Notes: a model not told the origin generated them from the letters alone. 38,882 nt of DNA from Hyphomicrobiaceae bacterium (GCA_021730785.1 JAKFWF010000055.1:1-38882), one strand, 5' to 3'. Positions 7,992 through 16,527 are shown, numbered from the stretch's first letter. Numbers and translations: made by a program.

Positions 7992-9638
7992 ATGATCGAC
8001 TTCCAGACCACACCCCAGCGCTATCGCCACTGGAAGCTCCAGGTCGATGGCGACACGGCGCAGCTGATCATGGATGTGAGCGAGGATGCCGGGCTGTTTC
8101 CCGGCTACCAGCTGAAGCTCAATTCCTATGATCTGGGTGTCGACATCGAGCTGTCGGATGCGATCCAACGGCTGCGGTTCGAGCATCCCGGCGTGAAGGT
8201 CGTGATCCTGAAATCGGGCAAGGAGCGGGTGTTCTGCGCCGGCGCCAACATCCGCATGCTGGCCGGCTCGACGCACGCGCACAAGGTCAACTTCTGCAAG
8301 TTCACGAATGAGACCCGCAACGGCATGGAGGATGCGAGTGCGCACTCCGGCCTCAAGTTCCTGTGCGCGATCCAGGGCACGGCGGCGGGCGGTGGCTATG
8401 AATTGGCACTCGCCTGCGACCACATCATTCTGGCCGATGACGGCAGTTCGACCGTGTCGCTGCCTGAACTGCCGTTGCTCGCGGTGCTGCCGGGAACGGG
8501 CGGCCTCACCCGCGTCACCGACAAGCGCCGCGTGCGCCGCGATCTGGCGGACGCGTTCTGCACCACCGAGGAGGGTGTGAAGGGCAAGCGGGCGGTCGCC
8601 TGGCGGCTGGTGGACACAACCGCGCCGAACTCGAAGTTCCAGGCGGCGGTTTCGGACGCCGCGACCAAGCTCGCCGCCACATCGATCCGCCGCAGCGGGA
8701 CAACGGGCATAACGCTCCCCCCCCTGGCCCGCCAGATCGAGGGCGACACCGTCACCTACGCCAACGTGCGCGTCGAAATCGAACGGGCGAGCCGGCGGGC
8801 GACGATTACAGTTCAGGGCCCAACCTCACCGGTTCCTGCCAGTGCCGGCGAAATGGTGGCGCTCGGCGACCAATTCTGGCCATTGGCCTGCGCCCGCGAT
8901 CTCGACGATGCGATATTGCACCTGCGCCTCAACGAACTCGACATCGGCGTGCTGACATTCAAGACCAGCGGCGATGCGCTGGCCGTGCTCGCCCACGATG
9001 CGTTGCTGGCCGCGCATGCTGACCACTGGCTCGCCCGTGAGATCACCGGGTTCTGGCGGCGATTGTTGAAACGCATCGACGTGACGTCACGCACTTTGGT
9101 GGCCCAAATCACCCCCGGCAGCTGCTTTGCGGGCTCACTCGCCGAGCTTGCCTTCGCCTGCGACCGCACATTCATGTTGTCGGGCAATTTCCCCGGCGAC
9201 AACCGGGCGTCCGCCGCAATCACGCTGGGCGCGGCGAACTTCGGCGCCTATCCCATGAGCAACGATCTGACCCGCCTGCAGACGCGGTTCCTCGGCGAAC
9301 CGGCGAGCGTAGCGGCTGCCCAGTCGCACAGCGGCAAACCGCTTGATGCAGAGACCTGCGACGAACTCGGCCTTGTCACGATGGCCTACGAGCACATCGA
9401 CTGGGACGAGGTACGCGTGTTCCTCGAAGAGCGCGCGAGCTTCTCGCCCGACGGCTTGACCGGCCTCGAGGCGAACCTGCGCTTCCCCGGGCCCGAAACC
9501 ATGGAAACCCGCATCTTCGGCCGCCTCACTGCCTGGCAGAACTGGATCTTCCAGCGCGCGAACGCGGCCGGCGAAAACGGCGCGCTCAAGCGGTATGGCA
9601 CGGGGCAAAAGGCCGAGTTCAACCGGGAACGGGTGTGA
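7992..9638 (+). CDS. boxC: Benzoyl-CoA-dihydrodiol lyase BoxC (2,3-epoxybenzoyl-CoA dihydrolase)
   Basis: 548 residues from ATG 7992, matching the usual length of about 555. BoxC is an unusual double-length crotonase-fold enzyme. It hydrolyses the non-aromatic ring of 2,3-epoxybenzoyl-CoA, giving 3,4-dehydroadipyl-CoA semialdehyde and formate. The first crotonase region shows RVFCAGANIRMLAG (about residues 79-92) and the GTAAGGGYELALACD oxyanion/active-site segment (about 130-144). The second half carries LAELAFACDRTFML. The start is supported by GGAAAG about 8 nt upstream and by the promoter ending just before it. It is the first gene of the box set; boxB follows after about 660 bp interrupted by an opposite-strand DUF559 gene. 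Confidence 0.95.
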   Translation: MIDFQTTPQRYRHWKLQVDGDTAQLIMDVSEDAGLFPGYQLKLNSYDLGVDIELSDAIQRLRFEHPGVKVVILKSGKERVFCAGANIRMLAGSTHAHKVNFCKFTNETRNGMEDASAHSGLKFLCAIQGTAAGGGYELALACDHIILADDGSSTVSLPELPLLAVLPGTGGLTRVTDKRRVRRDLADAFCTTEEGVKGKRAVAWRLVDTTAPNSKFQAAVSDAATKLAATSIRRSGTTGITLPPLARQIEGDTVTYANVRVEIERASRRATITVQGPTSPVPASAGEMVALGDQFWPLACARDLDDAILHLRLNELDIGVLTFKTSGDALAVLAHDALLAAHADHWLAREITGFWRRLLKRIDVTSRTLVAQITPGSCFAGSLAELAFACDRTFMLSGNFPGDNRASAAITLGAANFGAYPMSNDLTRLQTRFLGEPASVAAAQSHSGKPLDAETCDELGLVTMAYEHIDWDEVRVFLEERASFSPDGLTGLEANLRFPGPETMETRIFGRLTAWQNWIFQRANAAGENGALKRYGTGQKAEFNRERV

Positions 9639-9682
9639 CGGTGGAATTGCCAACTCACGCGGCACGAACCGCGCAAGCCGCT

Positions 9683-9720
9683 CCCCCCCACCCTGGCCCT
9701 CCCCCTCAAGGGGGGAGGGT
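9683..9720 (+). repeat. C/G-rich palindromic repeat, copy A
   Basis: A hairpin with arms CCCTCCCCC (9697-9705) and GGGGGAGGG (9711-9719), preceded by CCCCCCACCCTGG. Copy B at 9835-9876 is the same sequence in inverted orientation, with the two GGGAGGG ends facing each other. Copy A lies 45 bp after boxC and could also act as its terminator. Confidence 0.75.
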
Positions 9721-9823
9721 AAGAAAGGGGAGTGGGGAGTTACCTCACGGAGGGCCGCGCCAGGCTCGAGTTCAGTTGGGATCTGACAACGGTCAAAGCC
9801 AGCCACGCGACAACTGCCCGCAA

Positions 9824-10222
9824 TCATCTTCCCTCCCTCCCCCCTTGAGGGGGAGGGCCGGGGTGGGGGGTGACTTCGGCAGGCAAAAGCAGGCCCAACT
9901 CTCCCAGCATGCTCGTGATAACGCCTTCAAGGTTTTCACGTATTTCCCAATTCCAGGCACGGAACACGCAGTAGCCGCGGCTCTCGAGCCAAGCAGTTCG
10001 ATGGGCGTCCTTGACCGATTTCGCCGGCTCACCGTGTTGCACGCCATCGACTTCAACGATGAAGCGACGTTCGAGGCACACGAAATCAACGGTGTAGGGT
10101 CCGATCGGATGCTGTCGGCGGAACCGCAACCCGGCGACACGCCGCTTCCGAAGTTCGGCCCAGAGGATTCGTTCTTCTTCTGTCGGCATCGAGCGCAGAC
10201 GCCGCGCGACCTCGTTCGACAC
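9824..10222 (-). CDS. DUF559 endonuclease-like protein
   Basis: 132 residues of the DUF559 family, which has a VSR/restriction-endonuclease-like fold. Visible conserved parts are the N-terminal MPTEEERILWAELRKRR, then GLRFRRQHPIGPYTVDFVC (catalytic-type Asp), RRFIVEVDG (Glu/Asp pair) and the C-terminal helix after RGYCVFRAWNWEI. The start is GTG at 10222, preceded by GGAGA. The last 17 or so residues (EVTPHPGPPPQGGREGR) are encoded by palindromic repeat copy B, so the gene end and the repeat are fused. It sits antisense between boxC and boxB, where no DUF559 gene belongs, which suggests insertion. The biological role of the family is unknown. Confidence 0.85.
   Translation of the reverse strand: MSNEVARRLRSMPTEEERILWAELRKRRVAGLRFRRQHPIGPYTVDFVCLERRFIVEVDGVQHGEPAKSVKDAHRTAWLESRGYCVFRAWNWEIRENLEGVITSMLGELGLLLPAEVTPHPGPPPQGGREGR
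9835..9876 (-). repeat. C/G-rich palindromic repeat, copy B (forms the 3' end of the DUF559 gene)
   Basis: Inverted copy of the repeat at 9683-9720. Arms are CCCTCCCCC (9836-9844) and GGGGGAGGG (9849-9857), followed by CCGGGGTGGGGGG. It is translated in the DUF559 frame as the PHPGPPPQGG tail. The pair of copies bounds a segment of roughly 110 bp at the downstream side of the nuclease gene; no copy is visible on its upstream side. Confidence 0.75.
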
Positions 10223-10300
10223 AACAGTTCTCCAACTGCCCTACCAGGGACAATACGCGAGCTGGCAACCAGCTGCATTCAAAATTAACCCGGAGCCCCC

Positions 10301-11767
10301 ATGACCGCCTCCTCCGCCACCCCCGCCGGCGCCGTCGACTACTCGACCAAGATCCCGAATAACGTCGGGCTGGTCGATGATCAACGCGTGTTGAAAGCGC
10401 TCGAGCAATGGCATCCCGGCTACATCGACTGGTGGATGGCACAGGGCCCGGATGGCTTCCAGTCGTCGGACGTCTACCTGCGCACGGCGATCTCGATCGA
10501 CCCCAAGGGCTGGGCCAAGTTCGATTATGTGAAGATGCCTGAGTACCGCTGGGGTATTCTGCTGGCACCGCAGGAAACCGAGCGCAAGGTCAACTTCGGT
10601 GCGCACAAGGGCGAGAAGGCCTGGCAGGACGTGCCGGGCGAATACCGCGCCATGCTGCGCCGCTTGATCGTGATTCAGGGCGATACCGAGCCGGCCTCCG
10701 TCGAGCAGCAGCGCCACTTGGGCAAAACGGCGCCCTCGCTCTACGACATGCGCAATTTGTTCCAGGTCAACGTCGAGGAAGGCCGCCACCTGTGGGCGAT
10801 GGTCTATCTGCTGCACAAGTACTTCGGCAAGGACGGCCGCGAGGAGGCCGACGGCCTGCTGCAGCGCCGCTCCGGCGACGTCGATCAGCCGCGCATGCTG
10901 GGGGCCTTCAACGAGGTGACGCCCGACTGGCTGTCGTTCTTCATGTTCACGTTCTTCACCGATCGTGATGGCAAGATGCAGCTCGAAAGCCTGGCGCAAT
11001 CGGGTTTCGATCCGATGTCGCGCACCTGCCGCTTCATGCTGACCGAGGAAGCGCACCACATGTTCGTCGGCGAGACCGGCGTTGGCCGCGTCATCGAGCG
11101 TACCTGCGCTGCGATGAAGGCTGCCGGCATCGAAGACCCCTATGATATCGCGAAAATCCGGGCGCTTGGCGTCGTCGACCTGCCGACCCTGCAGAAGAAG
11201 GCCAATCTGCACTTCTCCCTGTCGCTCGACCTGTTCGGCTCAGAGGTGTCGACCAACGCCGCAAACTTCTACCACTCGGGCGTCAAGGGCCGCTTCATGG
11301 AGACCCGCATCGAGGACGACCACGAGTTGTCGCGCGCGACCTACCCGGTCCTGAAGCTGATCAACGGCGAATTGAAACTCGTCGATGAGCCGGCGCTGAC
11401 CGCGCTGAACATGCGCCTACGCGACGACTACGTGAAGGACTGCCAGGGCGGCATCAACCGTTGGAACAAGATCATCGAGAAGTTGGGTATCAACTTCAGA
11501 ATCGCGCTGCCCTCGGTCGCGTTCCACCGCCATATCGGCGAGTTCAAGGATGTGAAGGCCAGCCCCGACGGCCGCCTGCTGAGCGACATGGAGTGGATCA
11601 AGGGCGAAGCACAATGGCTCCCCTCCAAGGACGACGGCGACTTCATCGCCTCCCTGATGGAGCCCTGCTGGGAGCGCGGCAAGTATGCCAACTGGATCGC
11701 AGCCCCCAAGATCGGAATCGACAACAAGGACGGCGACTTCGAGTATGTCAGAATCGCCCGGGGGTGA
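10301..11767 (+). CDS. boxB: Benzoyl-CoA 2,3-epoxidase, oxygenase component BoxB
   Basis: 488 residues (family about 470). BoxB is a ferritin-like di-iron enzyme that epoxidises benzoyl-CoA at C2-C3 using O2 and electrons from BoxA. Di-iron ligand motifs are visible as EEGRHLWAM (about residues 157-165) and TEEAHHMFVG (about 247-256). Other conserved blocks include SLSLDLFGSEVSTNAANFY. ATG 10301 is preceded by CGGAG at good spacing. It is separated from boxC by the DUF559 insertion and from boxA by about 1.3 kb with three small genes. Whether the boxC promoter still drives it is unclear, because the palindromes in between could terminate. Confidence 0.96.
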   Translation: MTASSATPAGAVDYSTKIPNNVGLVDDQRVLKALEQWHPGYIDWWMAQGPDGFQSSDVYLRTAISIDPKGWAKFDYVKMPEYRWGILLAPQETERKVNFGAHKGEKAWQDVPGEYRAMLRRLIVIQGDTEPASVEQQRHLGKTAPSLYDMRNLFQVNVEEGRHLWAMVYLLHKYFGKDGREEADGLLQRRSGDVDQPRMLGAFNEVTPDWLSFFMFTFFTDRDGKMQLESLAQSGFDPMSRTCRFMLTEEAHHMFVGETGVGRVIERTCAAMKAAGIEDPYDIAKIRALGVVDLPTLQKKANLHFSLSLDLFGSEVSTNAANFYHSGVKGRFMETRIEDDHELSRATYPVLKLINGELKLVDEPALTALNMRLRDDYVKDCQGGINRWNKIIEKLGINFRIALPSVAFHRHIGEFKDVKASPDGRLLSDMEWIKGEAQWLPSKDDGDFIASLMEPCWERGKYANWIAAPKIGIDNKDGDFEYVRIARG

Positions 11768-11881
11768 GGTGGCTGCGCCGACGGCAACGAGCACATCCTG
11801 AACATCCGTTGCCATTTGTCCATTCGCGCGCCGTGATCTGCGGATACGCCAAGTTCGGCAAATTGCCATTGAGGAAGTGCC

Positions 11882-12397
11882 ATGTCCGCCCCCTCGGAAA
11901 ACTCGCTGGTGATCGCCGACCGGACCTTCATGGTGTGGTCGACCCGTGCGTTCGGCGTGCTGTTCACCGCTCTGCCTGCCCTGTTGGCTGGCCTAGTGCT
12001 GTTCGACACGGTCTTTGGGACAGCGCGCAACGGCACCTTCCTGGTGATCTTTGGAGTACTCGTGTTGGCCACGGTGGCGCTGTTCGGCTCCACTCTTCTG
12101 CTTGCCGAGCATCAGCATTCGACCTTCGACCGGTCGGCGAGACAGGTCACGATCCACGCAACGCGTCCGGGCCGGCAATCAACGTTGACCATCCCCTTTG
12201 CCGACGTGCGCACCGTCGGTGTGGTCGGGGTCGGTGCTCCGAGAAGAAGACCGCAGGCGCGCCCGATGCTCTTGCTGACCGACGGCCGGGAAGTTTCGAC
12301 CATCGGCGTCACCATGGACAGAAAGGAAGCGCACAGTGCGGTGGCGCAGATCGCCGCATTCACGGGCCTGCCAGTGGCCGAGCCGCGCGCAAGTTGA
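11882..12397 (+). CDS. Two-helix membrane protein with cytoplasmic PH-like domain, unknown function
   Basis: 171 residues. Two transmembrane helices (about 23-42 and 52-72) are followed by a beta-rich soluble part (FDRSARQVTIHATRPG ... LTIPFADVRTVGVVG) resembling bacterial PH-like domains. A good GAGGA Shine-Dalgarno lies 7 nt before ATG 11882. I do not recognise a named family. It lies between boxB and boxA, but nothing in it suggests aromatic catabolism. Confidence 0.7.
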   Translation: MSAPSENSLVIADRTFMVWSTRAFGVLFTALPALLAGLVLFDTVFGTARNGTFLVIFGVLVLATVALFGSTLLLAEHQHSTFDRSARQVTIHATRPGRQSTLTIPFADVRTVGVVGVGAPRRRPQARPMLLLTDGREVSTIGVTMDRKEAHSAVAQIAAFTGLPVAEPRAS

Positions 12398-12467
12398 ACG
12401 GTCGCACGGCCCCCGAGGTTGAGTTATCATCACGCCGCAGTGCCAACCCGAACCGAGGTCGTGCCCC

Positions 12468-12791
12468 GTGACCACTCCCACCCTGTTCTCGCCCACCGAC
12501 ATGGCACACTGGCCAGTCTCCGCCAGTGGGCTGTCACGCGTCGCGCTGTCGAATGGCGACATCGAAGTCCGCCACTACGTGCCCAAGGATCACGATCCGC
12601 AGCGTCCGCACGACCGCGACGAGTTGTATTTCGTCATTGCCGGCCATGGGCTGTTCGAGCGCAATGGCGTTACGACGGCGTTCAAGGCCGGCGATGCGCT
12701 ATTCGCAGCAGCCGGCGACGAGCACCGGTTCGCACAGTTCTCCGACGACTTCGCCACGTGGGTACTGTTCTACGGCGCGACCAAAGCATGA
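12468..12791 (+). CDS. Single-domain cupin protein
   Basis: 107 residues from a GTG start with GAGG about 9 nt upstream. It has the RmlC-like cupin pattern: HDRDELYFVIAGHG (motif 1; a metal-binding Glu and one His are seen, the other ligands less clear), then the second motif GDALFAAAGDEHRF with a conserved His. Such small cupins can be enzymes or effector sensors. It stands between boxB and boxA with the gene above. Possible roles include sensing or isomerising a ring-cleavage product, but this is speculation. Confidence 0.8.
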   Translation: MTTPTLFSPTDMAHWPVSASGLSRVALSNGDIEVRHYVPKDHDPQRPHDRDELYFVIAGHGLFERNGVTTAFKAGDALFAAAGDEHRFAQFSDDFATWVLFYGATKA

Positions 12792-12909
12792 GCTGCATCA
12801 CATGAAAGTGCGGGCATCGGGATGGAACGCGCGATGACAAGGATGGAGGATAAGTCCATGCTTCATAATGTCGCGTTTTTGGGCGTGCGACCAACAGGGA
12901 GTGCAGTCC

Positions 12910-13050
12910 ATGGCTACCCAGCAGAGAACGGTCCTCAGCACGTCGCATGCGCGCCAAGGCGACACCGGCAACGGCGTCCGCTATGTGCTGGGCTACAGCC
13001 TGGTGTTGGCGATCCTGGCGATGATCGGCACGTTGACGTTCGCCACCTGA
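12910..13050 (+). CDS. Single-helix small membrane protein upstream of boxA
   Basis: 46 residues beginning MATQQRTVLSTSHARQGDTG, with one clear transmembrane helix in the second half (YVLGYSLVLAILAMIGTL). The start at 12910 is chosen because AGGGAG lies 7 nt upstream. It is 43 bp before boxA on the same strand, so it is likely co-transcribed. I do not recognise the family. It has the size and topology of a small respiratory-chain or membrane-anchor subunit. Confidence 0.55.
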   Translation: MATQQRTVLSTSHARQGDTGNGVRYVLGYSLVLAILAMIGTLTFAT

Positions 13051-13093
13051 ACGCCCGAGGCGCGCAGGGCGAGACCATGCAGGCGGTGATCTC

Positions 13094-14305
13094 ATGAGCA
13101 CGCCTGCGCCGTCGGTTGCCCTCAAAAAGCAACACGTCATCGACCCGGAAATCTGCATCCGGTGTAACACCTGCGAGGCGACGTGCCCGGTCGGCGCCGT
13201 CACCCACGATGACAACAACTATGTGGTCGACGCCGAGAAGTGCAACTTCTGCATGGACTGTATCTCGCCCTGCCCCACAGGTTCGATCGACAACTGGCGC
13301 GTGGTGCCGGGACAGCGCCTGTTCACGATTGCGGAGCAGTTGGGCTGGACCGAACTGCCGAAGCAAGAGGACCTCGGCAGTGCCGCCGCTGACCTCGGCG
13401 ACGCCGTCGATATCGACGTCGGCGCGCTGCTTCACGCCGCCCATGCCGGTGCCGGTGGCAAGGCGGTCGCGCCCGCATCCGCGGCCAAGCCATCGGTCAA
13501 CCTGCACTCCCGCGCAAAGTCACTGGTCGCGACCGTGCAGGGCAACTTCCGCATCACGGCAGCCGCCACCGAAAGCGACGTACGGCATATTGTGCTGGGC
13601 TTTGGCGATGCGGTCTTCCCGGTCCTCGAAGGCCAGTCGATCGGCATTGTGCCCCCCGGCGCCAAACCCGACGGACGGCCACACGACATCCGCCTCTACT
13701 CGATCGCCTCGGCGCGCGACGGCGAGAAGCGCAACGCCAATAACATCGGACTGACGATCAAGCGTACGCCGGGTGGCCTCGCCTCCACCTACATGTGCGA
13801 CTTGAAGGTCGGCGACAAGGTGCAGGTGACGGGCCCGTTCGGCGCCACGTTCCTGATGCCGAACGATCCGGCCGCCAACATCGTCATGATCTGCACCGGC
13901 ACCGGATCGGCGCCATTCCGTGCGTTCACGGAGCGGCGCCGGCGGGCGATGCCGGGCGCCACGGGCCGCCTCGTCATGTTTTTCGGCGCCCGCACGCCCG
14001 AGGAACTGCCCTACTTCGGCCCCTTGCAGAAAGTGCCGCAGACCATTCTCGAGCAGCACCTGGTGTTCAGCCGTGTGCCGGACAAGCCGAAGGAATACGT
14101 CCAGGACCGCATGCGGGTGGCGGGTTCGGGGGTAGCTGCTCTTCTCAAGTCGGAGGCAACCCACATCTTCATCTGCGGCCTCAAGGGCATGGAAACCGGC
14201 GTCGACGAGGCGTTGGCTGATATCTGTCGCGGCCATGGCCTCGACTGGGCGGCTCTCAAGCCCGTGATGCGCGGCGCTGGCCGCTATCATGTGGAAACCT
14301 ATTGA
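13094..14305 (+). CDS. boxA: Benzoyl-CoA 2,3-epoxidase reductase component BoxA
   Basis: 403 residues. The N-terminal part carries two [4Fe-4S] ferredoxin motifs, CIRCNTCEATCP (about residues 21-32) and CNFCMDCISPCP. A linker follows, then a ferredoxin-NADP reductase module with the FAD site RLYSIASAR (about 201) and the nucleotide site CTGTGSAPFRAF (about 268-279). It passes electrons from NADPH to the di-iron BoxB. Length and domain order match known BoxA. It converges with the membrane-protein gene at 14318, 12 bp away. Other usual partners (benzoate-CoA ligase, boxD, boxR) are not in the window. Confidence 0.95.
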   Translation: MSTPAPSVALKKQHVIDPEICIRCNTCEATCPVGAVTHDDNNYVVDAEKCNFCMDCISPCPTGSIDNWRVVPGQRLFTIAEQLGWTELPKQEDLGSAAADLGDAVDIDVGALLHAAHAGAGGKAVAPASAAKPSVNLHSRAKSLVATVQGNFRITAAATESDVRHIVLGFGDAVFPVLEGQSIGIVPPGAKPDGRPHDIRLYSIASARDGEKRNANNIGLTIKRTPGGLASTYMCDLKVGDKVQVTGPFGATFLMPNDPAANIVMICTGTGSAPFRAFTERRRRAMPGATGRLVMFFGARTPEELPYFGPLQKVPQTILEQHLVFSRVPDKPKEYVQDRMRVAGSGVAALLKSEATHIFICGLKGMETGVDEALADICRGHGLDWAALKPVMRGAGRYHVETY

Positions 14306-14317
14306 CGACAACGCGGG

Positions 14318-14776
14318 TCAGGCGTGCACGCCATACTTGGAACGGCACCAATCAACGATCAGCGCGGCGACGGCCAGTTCGACCCAGGCCAGCGGCAACG
14401 CGGCCGCGACGACACTTGGGGTCGCAAGGTTCATGTTGAGGAGCCCGATCCAGAGAATGCCGAAGATGCCGAGCCACGCCCACGTCCCCGCCGCCAGGGC
14501 GTTTCCCGTGCCGCCGCCGAAACGCTCGAGGAAGAGCCAGGTAAAGCCGACGACCGCCGCGATCAGGATCGTTCCCCACACTTCCCACACCAAGGCGACC
14601 GGAATGCTCAGGGGCGCGACGTCGGGGATCTGCGGGAACGCCTGACGCATCATCGGCATCACGAACACATAATAGCGGAACCACTCGGAAACGTTGATCC
14701 ACAGCGCATTCAACAGCACGGCCAGCAGCAGCGCACGCGGCACGCCGATCCGCTCACTCGCGGTTCCAAGGTTCAT
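14318..14776 (-). CDS. Four-helix membrane protein of unknown function, co-transcribed with TetR
   Basis: 152 residues with about four transmembrane helices (about 14-34, 60-80, 95-115 and 120-142). I recognise the general look of small conserved integral membrane proteins found next to TetR regulators, but have no name for it. Its ATG overlaps the TetR stop codon by 4 nt (ATGA), so it is translated with the regulator and is the most probable target of that regulation. Confidence 0.8.
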   Translation of the reverse strand: MNLGTASERIGVPRALLLAVLLNALWINVSEWFRYYVFVMPMMRQAFPQIPDVAPLSIPVALVWEVWGTILIAAVVGFTWLFLERFGGGTGNALAAGTWAWLGIFGILWIGLLNMNLATPSVVAAALPLAWVELAVAALIVDWCRSKYGVHA

Positions 14777-15375
14777 CGGCTGTTCCTCTCTCGTGTCAAG
14801 AGCAGCATTTCATGGGTCGCGCTGCGCAAAGGCCGCGCATCCGACACGGTGCGGGAGAATGACCACAGGCCGTTCGCGAACACGACCAGTGCGAGGGCCA
14901 GGTCATCGGTCGACCGCGATGCCGACATCCGGCCGGCACCGCGCGACGTGTTCTTCAATGCTGCGCAGAAGCCGCTCTGCAGCCGCCCGTTATGGCGAGC
15001 GACAATCGCCGCCACGGCCCCATTGCACGGGGCAACCTCGGTCATGGTGTTGGCCATCAGGCAGCCGAAGCCCGGCAAGCCGGCCGCCTCGCCGCAGGCA
15101 ATCTGTTCCTCGAAGTAGGCAGTGATCGCATCGAGCGTCGCGCCTGGCGCCTCCACCTGCGCGAACGCCGGCGTCACCACGGCCAGCACGTAGGCATCGA
15201 GGCACGCCGCGAAGAGCTCCCCCTTGCCGCCGAACTGCGAATAGATGCTGTGCCGGCTGACGCCCGTCGACCGCACCAGATCGTCCATCGAGGTCGCGCC
15301 GAAGCCGTGCTGCCAGAAACGCAGCATCGCCCTCGCGATCAAATCGTCTCGGGAATGGGCGCTCGCTCGCGGCAT
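14773..15375 (-). CDS. TetR/AcrR family transcriptional regulator
   Basis: 200 residues. The N-terminal helix-turn-helix reads GFGATSMDDLVRSTGVSRHSIYSQFGGKGELF (residues about 24-55, shown here as two adjoining blocks: recognition helix SRHSIYSQF, then GGKGELF). The C-terminal ligand domain contains GFGCLMANTMTEVAP, a form typical of the TetR_C group seen in regulators near small transporters or oxidoreductases. A GAACGTTC palindrome sits about 20 bp upstream of the start and may be the autoregulatory operator. It forms a unit with the membrane protein downstream and is divergent from ppk2. Confidence 0.9.
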   Translation of the reverse strand: MPRASAHSRDDLIARAMLRFWQHGFGATSMDDLVRSTGVSRHSIYSQFGGKGELFAACLDAYVLAVVTPAFAQVEAPGATLDAITAYFEEQIACGEAAGLPGFGCLMANTMTEVAPCNGAVAAIVARHNGRLQSGFCAALKNTSRGAGRMSASRSTDDLALALVVFANGLWSFSRTVSDARPLRSATHEMLLLTRERNSR

Positions 15376-15390
15376 CGCTATTGCGTAACA

Positions 15391-15404
15391 GAACGAACGT
15401 TCTT
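15391..15404. promoter_or_regulatory. Candidate TetR operator
   Basis: GAACGAACGTTCTT contains the perfect 8-bp palindrome GAACGTTC (15395-15402), 16 bp upstream of the TetR start. TetR proteins often repress themselves through palindromes of this kind. There is only one short site, so support is modest. Confidence 0.4.
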
Positions 15405-15548
15405 CTACAAGTCAGAAATTGGTAGTTGCCGCGCAGCGTCGAACCATTGACCAGGGTTGCGCGCCTGCCGATAGTGTCATAGGCGCGTCACGTCGACGGT
15501 TCCACATTGGTGCCAACTTGCCTGCCTCTCCATCGTAACGGAGCCCCC

Positions 15549-16448
15549 ATGACCTCCCGCGCCCGGATCGAAGCCGAGATCGCCGACGACTTCGATGAGG
15601 AACTCGAACTCGAGTTGGACGACGAGCGGCTGGCGGCCCTGGTCGGCGATCTGTCGAAGAACCCGGAGAGCTCAACTCAACAGCGCGCGACCTACTTCAA
15701 GGAGCTGTTCCGCCTGCAGCGCGAGCTGGTGCGCCTGCAGGACTGGGTCGCCCACAAGAAGCTGAAAGTGATCGTGCTGTTCGAGGGTCGCGATGCGGCA
15801 GGCAAAGGGGGGGCGATCAAGCGCGTTGCCCAGCGCCTCAACCCGCGCAGCTGCCGCATCGTCGCCCTGCCCGCGCCGACCGAGCGCGAGCGCAGCCAGT
15901 GGTACTTCCAGCGCTACGTGCAGCATCTGCCCGCCGGCGGCGAAATCGTGCTGTTCGACCGCAGCTGGTACAATCGCGCCGGCGTCGAGCGCGTGATGGG
16001 CTTCTGCACCGAGGACGAAGTCCAGGAGTTCTTCCGCAGCGTGCCGAAGTTCGAGCGCATGCTGGTGCGGTCGGGCACGATTTTGATCAAATACTGGTTC
16101 TCGATCACCGACGACGAGCAGCATCTGCGGTTCCAGATGCGCATTCACGATCCGCTGAAACAGTGGAAGCTGTCGCCGATGGATCTCGAGTCGCGCAAGC
16201 GTTGGGAGGATTACACGCGCGCCAAGGAAGAGATGATCGAGCGCACGCACATTTCCGAGGCGCCCTGGTGGATCGTGCAGGCGGTCGACAAGAAGACCGC
16301 ACGCCTCAATATGATCCAGCACCTGCTGTCGCAGATCTCCTACGGCGACGTGCCACACGAGCCGGTCGTTCTGCCCGACCGCATGCGCGCCCCCGACTTC
16401 ACGCCAAAGCCGATCCCGGAATCGATGTTCGTGCCGAAAGTGTATTGA
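15549..16448 (+). CDS. ppk2: Polyphosphate kinase 2 (PPK2)
   Basis: 299 residues from ATG 15549 (GGAG 7 nt upstream). An acidic N-terminal tail precedes the P-loop kinase core: Walker A GRDAAGKGG (residues 80-88), Walker B VLFDRSWYNR (about 141-150) and the lid segment with several arginines. The C-terminus, ending MFVPKVY, is typical. PPK2 makes GTP or ATP from polyphosphate, or runs in the opposite direction, and acts in the cytoplasm. The single-domain length fits class I. It stands alone, with a small hairpin (16511-16527) after it. Confidence 0.95.
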   Translation: MTSRARIEAEIADDFDEELELELDDERLAALVGDLSKNPESSTQQRATYFKELFRLQRELVRLQDWVAHKKLKVIVLFEGRDAAGKGGAIKRVAQRLNPRSCRIVALPAPTERERSQWYFQRYVQHLPAGGEIVLFDRSWYNRAGVERVMGFCTEDEVQEFFRSVPKFERMLVRSGTILIKYWFSITDDEQHLRFQMRIHDPLKQWKLSPMDLESRKRWEDYTRAKEEMIERTHISEAPWWIVQAVDKKTARLNMIQHLLSQISYGDVPHEPVVLPDRMRAPDFTPKPIPESMFVPKVY

Positions 16449-16510
16449 GGCGCCAGGCGTGACAGCGCGATGGTCGAGGGAACTGCGCGCACCCTCAAAC
16501 ACCACTCGCC

Positions 16511-16527
16511 AAAGGCCCCGGGCCTTT
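16511..16527 (+). terminator. Hairpin after ppk2
   Basis: AAAGGCC-CCG-GGCCTTT is a perfect 7-bp stem 62 bp after the ppk2 stop. No T-run follows, so intrinsic termination would be weak. The rest of 16449-16635 shows no gene. Confidence 0.35.

Noticed and set aside
11783-11813. GGCAACG...CGTTGCC inverted repeat after boxB
   Set aside because: 7-bp stem with a 17-nt loop and no T-run; too weak to call a terminator.
12822-13097. 91-codon frame overlapping the small membrane protein
   Set aside because: It has no hydrophobic or conserved content; the 46-residue frame in the other phase has a ribosome site and a clear helix.
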